Below are positions 49,513 to 60,134 of a stretch of DNA of 64,000 nucleotides, piece after piece. The notes beneath the pieces are model-generated. The model was not told the DNA's origin. It was given only the letters and a program-made list of their open reading frames with translations, and did no database searches. How positions within the stretch are numbered: the first letter of the stretch is position 1; each line of letters opens with the position of its first letter. Source of the stretch: JAFGNB01 sp050304135 (lineage in GTDB: Bacteria > Fibrobacterota > Chitinivibrionia > Chitinivibrionales > Chitinispirillaceae); the NCBI GenBank assembly GCA_050304135.1, contig JBNLDC010000035.1, forward strand, positions 6,849 through 70,848, given 5' to 3'. The translations under genes and the position numbers were made by a program.

Positions 49513-52500
49513 TTATTGCCCAGCTGTTCCCAACGGCACGCTGATAACTTTCTGTATACTATCAGTGCCACCAAGTTGATCATCGACCAGAAGCTTTACC
49601 GTGTAGTCACCTCCAGACGGATAGGTATAGGTAACTGTCGATCCTGTCCACGGCCCGGTATCCCCGGTTATCCCCATATCCCATTCATACGTCAAGGTAT
49701 TATCTTCTGGATCAGTTGAGGTGGATGTATACACGATAGTCAACGACGGATTACTACCATCAGTAGCTGCCGTAAAATCGGCAACGGGCAGACCGTTAAC
49801 AGTTATCGATACCGTTGCAGGAAGACTGGTCAGAAGGCCTTGATCAGTTGCCGTAAAGGTGAAAGAATCATCACCAATATACCCGGTTGTCGGCGTATAA
49901 GTAACGTTGGGCGGCGCTCCACTCAGGGTGCCATTAGACGGAACATCAATAATGTCATAAGTGAGTGAGCCACCTTCAGGGTCGGTTCCACTCAGTATAA
50001 CGGCGACCGAATCGTTCTCGTTTACAGTTACCGATTGCGGTGTCGCTGTGGGGGCGATATTCGCCGCAGTTACCGTTATCGATACCGTTGCAGGAGGACT
50101 GATCAGGAATCCCTGATCAGTTACCGTAAAGGTGAAAGAATCATCACCACTATACCCGGTTGTCGGCGTATAAGTAACGTTGGGCGGCGCTCCACTCAGG
50201 GTGCCGTTAGACGGAACATCAATAATGTCATAAGTGAGTGAGCCACCTTCAGGGTCGGTTCCGCTCAACGTAATGGCGACCGAATCGTTCTCGTTTACGG
50301 TTACCGACTGCGGTGTCGCTGTGGGGGCGATATTCGCCGCAGTTACCGTTATCGACACCGTTGCAGACAAACTGGCAAAACCCAAAGAATCCGTCGCTGT
50401 AAAGGTAAACGAATCACTGCCGCTGTAACCAGCGGGCGGTGCATAGGTCAGATTCGGAGCGGTTCCACTCAAGGTACCATGAGCCGGATCTTCAACCGAA
50501 TAGGTCAGGATTCCGGATTCAGGATCAGCAGCTTCCAGATCAATGGCAACCGAACCATCCTGAGCCACGGTAACCGCTTGATCTGTTACGGTGGGTCTTC
50601 CATTAACCATGAGGGTAAACGTCTCGCTTGCCGACAACACCCCGTCGAACACCGTCAGTGTGATAGTGGCCACTCCCGGTGTTCCGGTGGGTGTCACCGC
50701 TGCCGTTCTGCTGTCATCCGTTCCTCCAAGCACAATTGCTGAATCCTCCACCACCTGCTGATTATCCGAAACAGCAGTGACGGTTAATGCACTCAATGCC
50801 GTTTCGGCATCGCCCACGGTAAAGAGAATGGTTCCCGGAACGGTTCCCTCATTCACTAAGATATCATCCACCGATGAAATAACCGGAACGGTATTATTTT
50901 CAACGGTACTACTCATATCGATTGAGCGTGAGAGACCATCCGGATCGGTAGCCGTGAATGTTATGTTTTCGGTTCCCACCCAGGAAGAATCAGCAACCGT
51001 CAACACTGCGATACGCTGACTGTTGATGGCAATCGTCACATGACTGTTCGCAGCCAATGCAGTCCACCGGATCTGCAGATCACTGTTATCCGGATCATTA
51101 ACATAATTGTCAAGCTGCACCGGAGCGAAAGTTCCACCCCTCATAATTGTTTGTGCCGGAATCGTGCTCAATACCGGTGCATCGTTCACCGGATTGACGG
51201 TAATCGTCACGCGGGCGGTATTACTCCCCAACTGGCCATCATAGGCGGTAAACTCGAAATAGTCACTCCCGTTGAAATTATTCGCGGGAGTATAGGAATA
51301 GTTCTGACCGGAACCGGCAAGTGTTCCGTGAGCGGGATTCGTGTTGATGGTATAGGTCAGATTGGTACTCTCGATATCATTCGCGCTGATGGTCACCGAC
51401 AATGCGACATCCTCCGGTGTACTCACCTCCTGAGAAAATGCGTGCGGCGGCTGGTTATCAAGAGCCACACCGATAGTAACCGGAGCCGGAGGGCTCTGTG
51501 CACCGGCCGCATCGGTCACGTAATACAGTACGGTATCGATTCCTTTGAAGAGAAAATTCGGCGCGTACGAGATACGGGCACTTCCGATTGCGGAGGTATC
51601 CAGAGTACCATTTGCCGGCATTTTGGCTATGTGATAGGACAGAAGTCCTCCTTCAACATCACTGCCGGTCAAGGTGACCGCCACCGAAGTATTGAGCCCG
51701 GTCGTCACCGATTTCTGCGCTGCAACCGGAGCATCATTGATCGGATTAACGGTAAACCGGACTACTGCCGGTGCACTGGTGGCACTGCCGTCGCTGACGG
51801 TAAAGCGCAAAGAATCGGTCCCGAAGAAATTCAGATCGGGAACATATCGTATCTGAGGCAGAGTTCCCTCAATACGACCATGTACCGGACTCTTTGTAAT
51901 GGTGAACTGCAGAGGCGAATTCTCGATATCAAAGCCGGTAAGCAGATCATCTCTGGGTGTATCCTCGTTGAGGACAATGTTTTTTGAATTCGCAACCGGA
52001 GGTTGGTTGTCAAGTGCCACACCAATGGAAACCGGTACTGCACTGCTTGCTATACCTGCGGCATCGAGTGCACGATACATCAAAGTATCATATCCTTTGA
52101 ATCCTCCCGCAGGAGTATACGATATCCATCCATCGGCAATTCCACTGATATCAACCGCTCCATGCAGAGGATTGCTCACCACCTCATAGGTGAATGTCAT
52201 ATCATCAACATCATTCGCCTGGAGTTGAATGTTCACCGATGCATTGAGCCCGGTCGTAACCATCTTTGTAACCGCCGACGGTGCGTCATTCACCGGGAGC
52301 ACCTCAATCAGTACACGGGCAGGATTGCTGGTGAGATTGCCGTCATTCACGGCAAACCAGAAGGTGTCAACACCATTGAAATCCGGAGCGGTTTTATAAC
52401 TGATATTCGGTAGTGTCCCCTGGAGTTGCCCGAACCGGGGATGACTGGTAATCGAAAACACCAGATTTGCAGCCGACGATTCAAGATCACTTCCGGTGAG

Positions 52501-54972
52501 AAAAATTGTCTGTGTCACATCCTCATTGATGGTCACCGCCTGCGGATCGGCCACCGGACGCTGATTGGTTACCGCCACGGATACAATCACCAGACCGGGA
52601 GCACTCACGCCGCCGGACGCATCCCCGGCAACGAATTGCAACGTATCGGATCCTTTGAAATTCGCCCCGGGAGTATACCCGACCGATCCCTGAGACAGTT
52701 TGGAGGTATCAAGTGTGCCGTTTTTCGGCAGCGACGTAATTCCGAAGGTCAAAACCGTATCATCCACATCACTGGCCGACAACCGGATCTGTACGGTTCC
52801 ATTCAGAGAAACCGCAACCGATTGGGCCTGTACGACAGGTACGTCATTGACCGGTTCAACCATAATGACTATCGATGCCGGTTCACTTACCAGCTTGCCG
52901 TCGCTCACCGTAAACCACAGGGTATCAGGTCCGACATAATCCTGATGCGGGAGATAACTTCGGGTCTGTCCGGTACTCGAGAGTGTCCCGTGAGCCGGCA
53001 GTTTCGTAACAGTACTGGTGACCGCCGCTCCTTCCGGATCGGTTCCGGCCAGCCGGAGTTCGATCTCGGTATCTTCCAGGACGGAAAAATTCAACGGTAA
53101 TGCTACCGGGCGCTGATTATCTGATCCGATATCAATGACGATCAGTGCGGCCGGACCGGTACAGCCGGATTCATCGGTCGCGCGATACATGAGGGAGTCA
53201 CTTCCCTTGAACCCGCTCTCAGGAGTAAATACCAACTCTGGTATCGCCAATGAATCAAGGGTTCCGTGGAGTGGTGTCCTTGCTAATTCAAACAGAAAAA
53301 GTGAATCATCGGGATCATTTACCGAAAGAACAAAAGAAGCTGCCGTATTGAGCGGTGTAGGAATTCCCATCGTTGCAATGACCGGTGTGTCATTTACTGA
53401 CGCAACAACGATGATCACCATTGCCGGATCGCTTTCATGGTGGGTGTCGTTCACATAAAAAGTGAATGTATCCGCTCCGAAAAAATCTGCATAAGGTGTG
53501 TACACCCATTCACGGTCAGCCCCCTTGAGAGTGCCGTGCTGAGGGTTTTTCCGCAACATATAGGTTAGATCGTCCGCTTCCACATCATCAGCCGACAACA
53601 CCATGGAGATGGCTACATCTTCGGGAGTCGAAAGCTGTTGTCCGTGGGCCACCGGTTTCTGATTTTCCATCGCAACATAAATTTTCAGTCGTGCGGTGTC
53701 GCTGCTCTGCACACTGTCGAGTGCAACCCAGAACACCGTATCAACCCCTTTGAACCCTGCGGCCGGAGTGTAGGTCACACTGCCGCTCTTCTCAAGAACA
53801 ATCGTACCATGCAACGGTTCACCTGTTATCTCATATTGTAGAATCGAATCATCCCAGTCGGTGGCCGACAGCCGCACGGTAACCGGAACACCTTCACCGG
53901 TTGCGACACTCTGAGAGGATACCACCGGCGGCCGGTTCCCGTCGGTGACGGTTATAACAATCCGCTGTGAATCACTCATCGGTGGGAAACCGAAATCGGT
54001 CACTTTCAGCAGCAGTGGACCACTGGTAACCACTCCTTTGGCCGGAATCCACCAGATTCTTCCGGTCAGGGAATCAAACCGCATACCGGCAGGCATCGCT
54101 CCGAGCAATTTCCAGATAAATCCGTCCTCGGCATCGTCATCATTCGCGATCGGCTGGTAATCATATTGCACTCCGGTCCTTGCCGTTGTCGGTGGAGTAC
54201 TGACAATCTCGGGAGACTCATTGAAGGTGGTATCTCCTACAACGATGGTCGTACTGTGGGAGGTTGAAACCTTACCGTCGCTGACCACAAAGACAATAGC
54301 GTAAATACCCTTGTCGCCGGTCGCCGATTTCCATTCAAAAAAACCATTTTCGAGGGATGCGGTTGAGGTGCGCGGGAGACTGTCCTTCTCAAACAGAAAA
54401 CTGTACGACAACGGATCACCATCAATATCCGTAGCCGCTACGGCAAAACGGACAAGATCGCCTTCGTCAACCCGATACACCAGACGGGGAGTTTCCGTAA
54501 TGAATTGCGGCGGTGAATTTTCAGGTTTTACCGGTGAGGCAAGTATATAAACAGTCGCAGTTACTTTCGAGACCAATCCATGTTTTTTGTAACTGACAAC
54601 AGTGATGCGACGCTCACCTCCCGTAGAAAATCGAATGGTCAACAGCGAGGTATCCCGAACGTCATCCGGTCCGAAACGGAGAACGATCTGTGTATCGGCC
54701 TTACCACCTGATTCGAAATCCGGACCGGAGTATATCCCTACAATAACCGAGTCGATAAAATAGCCGAGATGGTACGAAAGCAGCAGCTCGATATCCTTTT
54801 CGGTACTGTCTATAATCGACGTGGAATCGACTTCGCCGCTTGACGATTTGAGGGCAAGCAAGGTTACCGCAGCTTCAGATGAGGAACCGTCGACAGGCAC
54901 GTCGGTGCAAAAATGCAGCAATCCAATTGCCGCAGTGAACAGGACTAAAAAAGAGATCTTGACCGTTTTCAT
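49513..54972 (-). CDS. Giant cadherin-like/tandem-repeat surface protein
   Basis: The 1819-aa product starts at ATG 54972 (GGAG six bases upstream) with a hydrophobic signal (VKISFLVLFTAAIGLLHFC). After an N-terminal region it carries about 15 bacterial cadherin/VCBS-like repeats of about 90-100 residues. These are marked by NQPPVA / NDAPV starts, DVEGxxLTY, PxHGTL, YTPxxxFxGxDTFxF and VxITVxxVND. A PKD-like domain (DFTAATDGSNPS ... YEWDMG ... VTYTYPSGGDYTVKLLV) lies near the C-terminus. The last two 91-residue repeats are nearly identical. It is likely a calcium-dependent adhesin or matrix protein on the cell surface. It is divergent from the fusion protein gene. Confidence 0.87.
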   Translation of the reverse strand: MKTVKISFLVLFTAAIGLLHFCTDVPVDGSSSEAAVTLLALKSSSGEVDSTSIIDSTEKDIELLLSYHLGYFIDSVIVGIYSGPDFESGGKADTQIVLRFGPDDVRDTSLLTIRFSTGGERRITVVSYKKHGLVSKVTATVYILASPVKPENSPPQFITETPRLVYRVDEGDLVRFAVAATDIDGDPLSYSFLFEKDSLPRTSTASLENGFFEWKSATGDKGIYAIVFVVSDGKVSTSHSTTIVVGDTTFNESPEIVSTPPTTARTGVQYDYQPIANDDDAEDGFIWKLLGAMPAGMRFDSLTGRIWWIPAKGVVTSGPLLLKVTDFGFPPMSDSQRIVITVTDGNRPPVVSSQSVATGEGVPVTVRLSATDWDDSILQYEITGEPLHGTIVLEKSGSVTYTPAAGFKGVDTVFWVALDSVQSSDTARLKIYVAMENQKPVAHGQQLSTPEDVAISMVLSADDVEADDLTYMLRKNPQHGTLKGADREWVYTPYADFFGADTFTFYVNDTHHESDPAMVIIVVASVNDTPVIATMGIPTPLNTAASFVLSVNDPDDSLFLFELARTPLHGTLDSLAIPELVFTPESGFKGSDSLMYRATDESGCTGPAALIVIDIGSDNQRPVALPLNFSVLEDTEIELRLAGTDPEGAAVTSTVTKLPAHGTLSSTGQTRSYLPHQDYVGPDTLWFTVSDGKLVSEPASIVIMVEPVNDVPVVQAQSVAVSLNGTVQIRLSASDVDDTVLTFGITSLPKNGTLDTSKLSQGSVGYTPGANFKGSDTLQFVAGDASGGVSAPGLVIVSVAVTNQRPVADPQAVTINEDVTQTIFLTGSDLESSAANLVFSITSHPRFGQLQGTLPNISYKTAPDFNGVDTFWFAVNDGNLTSNPARVLIEVLPVNDAPSAVTKMVTTGLNASVNIQLQANDVDDMTFTYEVVSNPLHGAVDISGIADGWISYTPAGGFKGYDTLMYRALDAAGIASSAVPVSIGVALDNQPPVANSKNIVLNEDTPRDDLLTGFDIENSPLQFTITKSPVHGRIEGTLPQIRYVPDLNFFGTDSLRFTVSDGSATSAPAVVRFTVNPINDAPVAAQKSVTTGLNTSVAVTLTGSDVEGGLLSYHIAKMPANGTLDTSAIGSARISYAPNFLFKGIDTVLYYVTDAAGAQSPPAPVTIGVALDNQPPHAFSQEVSTPEDVALSVTISANDIESTNLTYTINTNPAHGTLAGSGQNYSYTPANNFNGSDYFEFTAYDGQLGSNTARVTITVNPVNDAPVLSTIPAQTIMRGGTFAPVQLDNYVNDPDNSDLQIRWTALAANSHVTIAINSQRIAVLTVADSSWVGTENITFTATDPDGLSRSIDMSSTVENNTVPVISSVDDILVNEGTVPGTILFTVGDAETALSALTVTAVSDNQQVVEDSAIVLGGTDDSRTAAVTPTGTPGVATITLTVFDGVLSASETFTLMVNGRPTVTDQAVTVAQDGSVAIDLEAADPESGILTYSVEDPAHGTLSGTAPNLTYAPPAGYSGSDSFTFTATDSLGFASLSATVSITVTAANIAPTATPQSVTVNENDSVAITLSGTDPEGGSLTYDIIDVPSNGTLSGAPPNVTYTPTTGYSGDDSFTFTVTDQGFLISPPATVSITVTAANIAPTATPQSVTVNENDSVAVILSGTDPEGGSLTYDIIDVPSNGTLSGAPPNVTYTPTTGYIGDDSFTFTATDQGLLTSLPATVSITVNGLPVADFTAATDGSNPSLTIVYTSTSTDPEDNTLTYEWDMGITGDTGPWTGSTVTYTYPSGGDYTVKLLVDDQLGGTDSIQKVISVPLGTAGQ
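49802..50347. repeat. Two near-identical 273-bp tandem copies in the adhesin gene
   Basis: Units 49802-50074 and 50075-50347 are offset by exactly 273 bases (91 codons) and differ at only a few positions. They encode the repeats beginning ANIAPTATPQSVTVNENDS. The high DNA identity, compared with the diverged other repeats, points to recent duplication or gene conversion and possible copy-number change. Confidence 0.85.
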
Positions 54973-55626
54973 AAAATTCTCCGTTGTGAAATACCCCCGC
55001 CCCGACCATTGTACGGAGACAATGTATCGGAGTAGAACTTCTGTCGTGATATACTCGTGATGAATACCACAGGACAGAAACCACCAGCAGGTGACTTTTA
55101 ATGACTGTAAGGATCCGCGTGTCTGAAGACTATCCCTGAAGGGAAGCAATTATCCTGTTGAAAAACAATTTTCCGGGAAGCAATCCCCCACCAACACTCT
55201 ATTCCGTTACGGAAACCTGCAGTAAAGAGTCCTCTGCAAGCTCTACAAGGAAAAATAGTTGTATGATTCCATACAAAACAATAGAAAGGATCATCTTCCC
55301 CGGTAAAAACAGAGGCTACAATCAAAGGGTTTCCAATGATTATTCATACCGATTGCGGCAGTCCCGCCGCAACATGGCAAACGGCAACCATTTATCCGTG
55401 CGGAGTTTATTGAATTTCCACGAATTACTACGATATTTCTAATGCTTCATGACTGCGGAATCGATATAATCTATAGTGTTGCAGCGGAATAACCCGATAA
55501 AGGTAACAGCGTTCCCCCGTGATTCCGGCGTTTGAGAACTCTGACAGGATGCTGCAGCCTTAACCGGTTGAATAAACTGAAACGAACACTATATCTCCTC
55601 AGGCGGGAGATGCCTCCAGAGCTCTG
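54973..55626. other. Divergent intergenic region, no gene seen
   Basis: About 650 bases lie between the divergent adhesin and fusion-protein genes. Frames on both strands here (for example plus 55158-55442) overlap and lack ribosome sites. Promoters for both genes should be here, but none is obvious by eye. Confidence 0.4.
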
Positions 55627-58563
55627 ATGAAACGAAGGTCCGTAAAAATAATTTCGTTTTTAATAGCCCTGCTGTCTGCTGCAATGCTTCCGGCACAGCA
55701 GCTTCAGTGGTTTTCCGACATCAACGGGGAGAACAGCGGACATACCGTCTGCGGATTTCTCAACCTTCCCGCCCACCCGGTATCCCTCGCACGAGGTACC
55801 ACATCCGACCCGGGAACACCGACCACTCTCTCTCTCCCGGACCGTACCGCAGTAACGGCACTTGCCGACCGATACCGATTCGGGTTTTCCCATCTTGAGT
55901 GGCTGATGGGATTGCGCAAAGAATCGCTTTTTGCCCTCTTCCCGGTTCTTGATGCAGGCACATTCGGTGGTTTCGCGCAACTATACACCCCCGGCACCTT
56001 CAGCAACACCCGCGACATTGATGAACAGCCTTCGGACCCCTCCTATCTGGAATACCAGGTCGGTGCAACCTATGCCAGGAGTTTTTTCGGCAAACGGCTC
56101 AGTGCCGGCTGTGCGGTATCGTTTATCGAAAGCCGGATCGAAGAAGTAACCGGACGGACGGTGGCCAGCGGAATTGACATCAGATATACTCCGGTTCCGT
56201 TTCTTACCACCGGACTGAGCGGATCATCTCTCGGTATGCCGGTTGCCTACAACCGCAGCGCGCCGGAGCCGCTTCCTTCGCGTCTCGGCTGGACATTGTC
56301 GGTAAAACCGATACCAATGAATCATCCGCTTCTTCGCTACATCGACCCCGACATCGGTATCGGTATTGCGAAAATCGCCGACGAACCACTCAAAGCGGGT
56401 ATCAGTACCGAGATGGTAATGGGCCCGTATATCCGCATCCGTACGGGATACGAATACACGAAGGGTGAAAAACCCACCTGGCACGGCATAGGAGCGGGAG
56501 CCGGCATCAGATGGGAATCGTTCAAACTTGACGGCGCATGGCGGTATCTGTCAACGGAATTCGGCCCCGTATGGTCGGTGGCGCTCACCCACGAACGCGA
56601 AGAACTTAAAAAACGCACCGCGGAAGATTATTACCGGATCGCCGAGAGACATTACAAAAAGCACCGGTTCACCTTCTGCTCCATCAATGCGCGCCGCGCC
56701 TTGAGACTCGATCCCAACATGTGGAAAGCACATGCACTGCTCCAGAGAATGAAATCAGATATTCTTCGCAGTCAACGCCGAGAAATCGCTCTGATTTATA
56801 CCGGTAACGCCCGGGGAAATTTCACTATTCCTCTGGCAAAAGGGGCTCCCGGTGGTTTTGCGCGACAGGCAGGCGCCATTAAGGCACTTCGTGCACAGTT
56901 TCCCCTAGCAATTACCGTTGAGGCGGGGAATCTGGTCACTCGCGACATGCAACCCCTGAGAGCCGCTTTTGCCGCTTCCTACCTTGACTATATCGGTTAC
57001 GACGCGGTTGGCTGCGGTAACGAGGAATTTCTGTTCGGCTTCGGAAAACTGAGTAAAACCGCCGGAGGCGATTATCAGTATCTCTGTTCCAATACATCAT
57101 CTGCTTCGAAAGGCTTCATCCGCCACCGAATTATTGAACGGGAGGGGTACCGCTTTTTTGTGGCATCCTGGCTCAGCCCGTCATTTCTTCCTGATGATGC
57201 ACGTGAACGCCTGCTGGGAGTCGAAAAGGCGAACCTTCTTGGCAAGGCCGGGAACTGCGACCTGCGCATCTGTATCGTCAATGCCCCCTGGGAAGAATTA
57301 CGCCGCCTCGCACCATCATTTTCCGGTTTCGACATTCTCATCTGCGGCAGCATCGAGCAGCGGTTCGCCTCGCCCATGAAACTGGGCAACTGCACCGTAC
57401 TTTCCGCAGGAAGCCTGGGACAGTATGTGGGCAACCTCATCATCCGTTTTGATGAAAACCGTAAAGTAACCGGTATGGAAAACCGTTTGACAGCCCTCGA
57501 CTCACGGATCACTCAGGACACCCTCATCGCACGCAAAGTAGCAGTTTTCGCGGCCAATGCAGGCTTGCCGACCACTGTTTCCGGAGAAAAAAGAGCAGCA
57601 GAAGGCACCTTTGTCTTTTCCTCCGATCGTGACGGAAAATCCGATATTTTTCTCAAGGTAACCGACCAGTTCGCCGAGTTTCCCCTTACTGATGAAATAG
57701 TTGATACCTGTGATGCCCCGGTTCTCTCTTTTGCCGCGGGGAGAATCGCCTGTCGTGCCCAGGACGGATTCTGTCGTCGGCTGCTGACCATGAACCTTGA
57801 CGGCAGCGACAAACGGTACACCGCAGACAGCCTTGAGGCCGGCGCTGCCTCATTCTCCCCCGACGGACGCTGGATTTACTATGCGGCGGCACCCTGCGGG
57901 GACACGGTCACCGACATCTACCGCGTCAAGACTGAAGGCGGCCCGAATTTTCCCGTTATCGCATGGCCTGAGGCAACAGAAACCGCACCGGTTTTTTCAG
58001 CCGACGGTACCATGATGCTGTTCAGTTCCAACCGTGACGGCACCTTTCAGCTCTACCTCACCAACCCTGAAGGAGAACTCCCGCTGCGTATCACCGACAA
58101 AGCTGCCAACCATTTCGCCCCCGCATTTTCACCCGACGGATCAATGATCGCCTACCTTACCGATGCGATGAATTTCGGTGGGAGAAGTGATTTATGGATT
58201 TTTGAGCGGGAAGGCGGCACCCACCGCAGAATCACCCAGCGCTCAGACGTCAAGGAGTTCTGCTGGCTCAGTGACGGGCGTACCATCGTGTATACCATGG
58301 GAGCTGTAACCGATGAACTCACCGCAGTCGATGTATTCTCTTTCCGGTTCAGAAAGCTGGTAACGGCGGAGGGTAAAAAAACATGGAACGAACGGGCGCC
58401 GCAAACCATGCGGCTCGACAACGAGGAATACATACTTTATATTCGTGATTACCCGGAAGAAGAAGACCGCCGGATCTACCGGATTAAAACCGACGGCACC
58501 GGTGATACCCGTATTGTCAACAGTCAGGGCAGCGACTGGTTCATGATGCGACCAACCCCATGA
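55627..58563 (+). CDS. Three-part fusion: PorV/PorQ-like barrel, 5'-nucleotidase-like and TolB-like propeller
   Basis: The 978-aa product has a signal peptide (VKIISFLIALLSAAMLPAQ). Residues about 30-330 resemble PorV/PorQ/UPF0164-type outer-membrane barrels (PSYLEYQVGATYARSFFGKRLSAG, LGWTLSVKPIP). A TPR-like helical linker (DYYRIAERHYKKHRFT) follows at about 335-380. Residues about 385-640 look like a metallophosphatase/5'-nucleotidase-type domain (IALIYTGNARGNF, GGFARQAGAIKALR, YIGYDAVGCGNEEF), but key His/Asp ligands seem eroded. Residues 650-960 are PD40/TolB-like propeller repeats (FVFSSDRDGKSDIFL, AASFSPDGRWIYYA, APAFSPDGSMIAYLTD). I know of no such combination. It converges on smr with a 6-base gap. 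Confidence 0.78.
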   Translation: MKRRSVKIISFLIALLSAAMLPAQQLQWFSDINGENSGHTVCGFLNLPAHPVSLARGTTSDPGTPTTLSLPDRTAVTALADRYRFGFSHLEWLMGLRKESLFALFPVLDAGTFGGFAQLYTPGTFSNTRDIDEQPSDPSYLEYQVGATYARSFFGKRLSAGCAVSFIESRIEEVTGRTVASGIDIRYTPVPFLTTGLSGSSLGMPVAYNRSAPEPLPSRLGWTLSVKPIPMNHPLLRYIDPDIGIGIAKIADEPLKAGISTEMVMGPYIRIRTGYEYTKGEKPTWHGIGAGAGIRWESFKLDGAWRYLSTEFGPVWSVALTHEREELKKRTAEDYYRIAERHYKKHRFTFCSINARRALRLDPNMWKAHALLQRMKSDILRSQRREIALIYTGNARGNFTIPLAKGAPGGFARQAGAIKALRAQFPLAITVEAGNLVTRDMQPLRAAFAASYLDYIGYDAVGCGNEEFLFGFGKLSKTAGGDYQYLCSNTSSASKGFIRHRIIEREGYRFFVASWLSPSFLPDDARERLLGVEKANLLGKAGNCDLRICIVNAPWEELRRLAPSFSGFDILICGSIEQRFASPMKLGNCTVLSAGSLGQYVGNLIIRFDENRKVTGMENRLTALDSRITQDTLIARKVAVFAANAGLPTTVSGEKRAAEGTFVFSSDRDGKSDIFLKVTDQFAEFPLTDEIVDTCDAPVLSFAAGRIACRAQDGFCRRLLTMNLDGSDKRYTADSLEAGAASFSPDGRWIYYAAAPCGDTVTDIYRVKTEGGPNFPVIAWPEATETAPVFSADGTMMLFSSNRDGTFQLYLTNPEGELPLRITDKAANHFAPAFSPDGSMIAYLTDAMNFGGRSDLWIFEREGGTHRRITQRSDVKEFCWLSDGRTIVYTMGAVTDELTAVDVFSFRFRKLVTAEGKKTWNERAPQTMRLDNEEYILYIRDYPEEEDRRIYRIKTDGTGDTRIVNSQGSDWFMMRPTP

Positions 58564-58569
58564 ACCGTT

Positions 58570-58971
58570 TCACCGGATAAGGATAAGCGTCGCACCATCA
58601 CCACCGTCCCGCATCGCTGCGGAGCGGTAGGTCCGGTACAGTGACCGCAGGGTACCTTCGAGCAGATCAACCACCAGTTTTTTAAGCACCGGTCCCTCGT
58701 TCGGGTCGCTGTGCAGACCGTATCCGTGAATCACCAGCAGCTCGGAAATGCCGTTATCTCTGCATCGGTGAAGCGAACCCCGCAACCGGACCGTTGCCTC
58801 ATCGGAGCGTAACCCGTGCAGATCAAGGGTCATCCGGTGACGTCGGGTACGCCGCGTCCGACCGATTGTCGTCCGTTTGTCTTTCTCCGGGGCGGCGTCC
58901 TTATGCTGCACCCCGTACTGTTCAATATGGGCAAGAATCTCGTCGGCCGATCTTCGTTTTCCTCCGCTCAT
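58570..58971 (-). CDS. Smr-domain protein
   Basis: The 133-aa product has a basic, charged N-terminus and a C-terminal Smr domain (MTLDLHGLRSDEATVRLRGSL, LLVIHGYGLHSDPNEGPVLKKLV). It carries the DLHG and HGxG motifs. Small Smr proteins can be nucleic-acid endonucleases acting on RNA or stalled ribosomes, or in DNA mismatch repair. Its ATG overlaps the stop of tgt as TGATG, so it is translationally coupled to the tRNA-modification gene. Confidence 0.88.
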   Translation of the reverse strand: MSGGKRRSADEILAHIEQYGVQHKDAAPEKDKRTTIGRTRRTRRHRMTLDLHGLRSDEATVRLRGSLHRCRDNGISELLVIHGYGLHSDPNEGPVLKKLVVDLLEGTLRSLYRTYRSAAMRDGGDGATLILIR

Positions 58972-60134
58972 CAGGATGCTCCATCACCGCCGGCGGGATG
59001 CAGGTACGACTGCAGTACCGACGCTTTCCAATCGGTGAAATTGCCGTCGCGAATACGGGTTCGCGCCTGTCGCACCAGTTCCATGTAATAGTTGATATTA
59101 TGCTGGGTCATGAGTCTGATCGCCAGGATCTCCCCCGCCATGTAAAGGTGTCGCAGATAGGCGGTACTGAAGTTCCTGCAGGTGTAACAGGTACAGTCGG
59201 GATCAAGCGGCAGGTCAAACGCACGGGTAAAACGGGCATTGCGGATATTGATCTTCCCCCGTGAAGTAAATGCCGAACCGTTGCGCGCATTGCGGGTGGG
59301 AAGCACGCAATCAAACATGTCGATACCCCGTTCAATACAGTTGAGAATATCCTCCGGTTTTCCGACCCCCATAAGATACCGTGGTTTATCCTCCGGGAGC
59401 AGTGCGGCGGTGTACGCCGCCACGTCATACGTCGTCTTTTTCTTCTCCCCCACGGCAAGGCCACCGAGTGCGTACCCGGGAAACCCCATCGCGATCAGTT
59501 CCCGTGCGCACCGTTCCCGCAGTTCCCTGATGGTTCCTCCCTGCACAATACCGAATAGCGCCTGTGGATACCCGAAGTGACACGGGAGAGCCGCATGCGC
59601 CTCGTTGCACCGTTTCGCCCAGCGAATGGTACGATCCACTGCATCCACAATAAGTTCAGGTGCGGCATCCGCGGGAGGACACTCGTCGAATACCATAATG
59701 ATATCCGCTCCGAGATTATGTTCGATCTCCATCACCCGTTCCGGTGAAAACAGATGGGTCGATCCATCGATGTGTGATTTAAACAGGACTCCATCTTCGG
59801 TGATTTTCGATATATCGCGCAGACTGAAGACCTGAAACCCGCCGCTGTCGGTGAGCATCGCCCCGCTCCAGCTTTCGAACCGGTGCAACCCGCCCGCTTC
59901 GCGGATCAGTTCGCTTCCCGGTCGCAGGTGCAGGTGATAGGTATTCGCCAGAATGATAGAGCTGCCGGCATCAGCCAGCTCAGCCGGGGAGAGTGATTTC
60001 ACGGTCGCCTGTGTACCAACCGGCATGAATACGGGTGTCTCGATGGTACCGTGGGGGGTGGTGAAAGTTCCGGCCCGGGCGGCGCAGTTGGGATCGCGGT
60101 GTTCAAGCGTGTAGGTAAAATGCGGCGTGGTCAC
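58971..60134 (-). CDS. tgt: tRNA-guanine transglycosylase
   Basis: Tgt exchanges guanine at the wobble position of tRNAs with GUN anticodons for preQ1 on the way to queuosine; tRNA-His(GTG) in this window is a substrate. The 387-aa product has TPHGTIETPVFMPVGTQATVKSL-type N-terminus, the catalytic Asp region (MLTDSGGFQVFSL and FDCVLPTRNARNG), FGIVQGG, and the zinc-ligand C-terminus CTCYTCRNFSTAYLRHL. The length is normal for bacterial Tgt. The smr gene overlaps its end. Confidence 0.97.
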   Translation of the reverse strand: MTTPHFTYTLEHRDPNCAARAGTFTTPHGTIETPVFMPVGTQATVKSLSPAELADAGSSIILANTYHLHLRPGSELIREAGGLHRFESWSGAMLTDSGGFQVFSLRDISKITEDGVLFKSHIDGSTHLFSPERVMEIEHNLGADIIMVFDECPPADAAPELIVDAVDRTIRWAKRCNEAHAALPCHFGYPQALFGIVQGGTIRELRERCARELIAMGFPGYALGGLAVGEKKKTTYDVAAYTAALLPEDKPRYLMGVGKPEDILNCIERGIDMFDCVLPTRNARNGSAFTSRGKINIRNARFTRAFDLPLDPDCTCYTCRNFSTAYLRHLYMAGEILAIRLMTQHNINYYMELVRQARTRIRDGNFTDWKASVLQSYLHPAGGDGAS

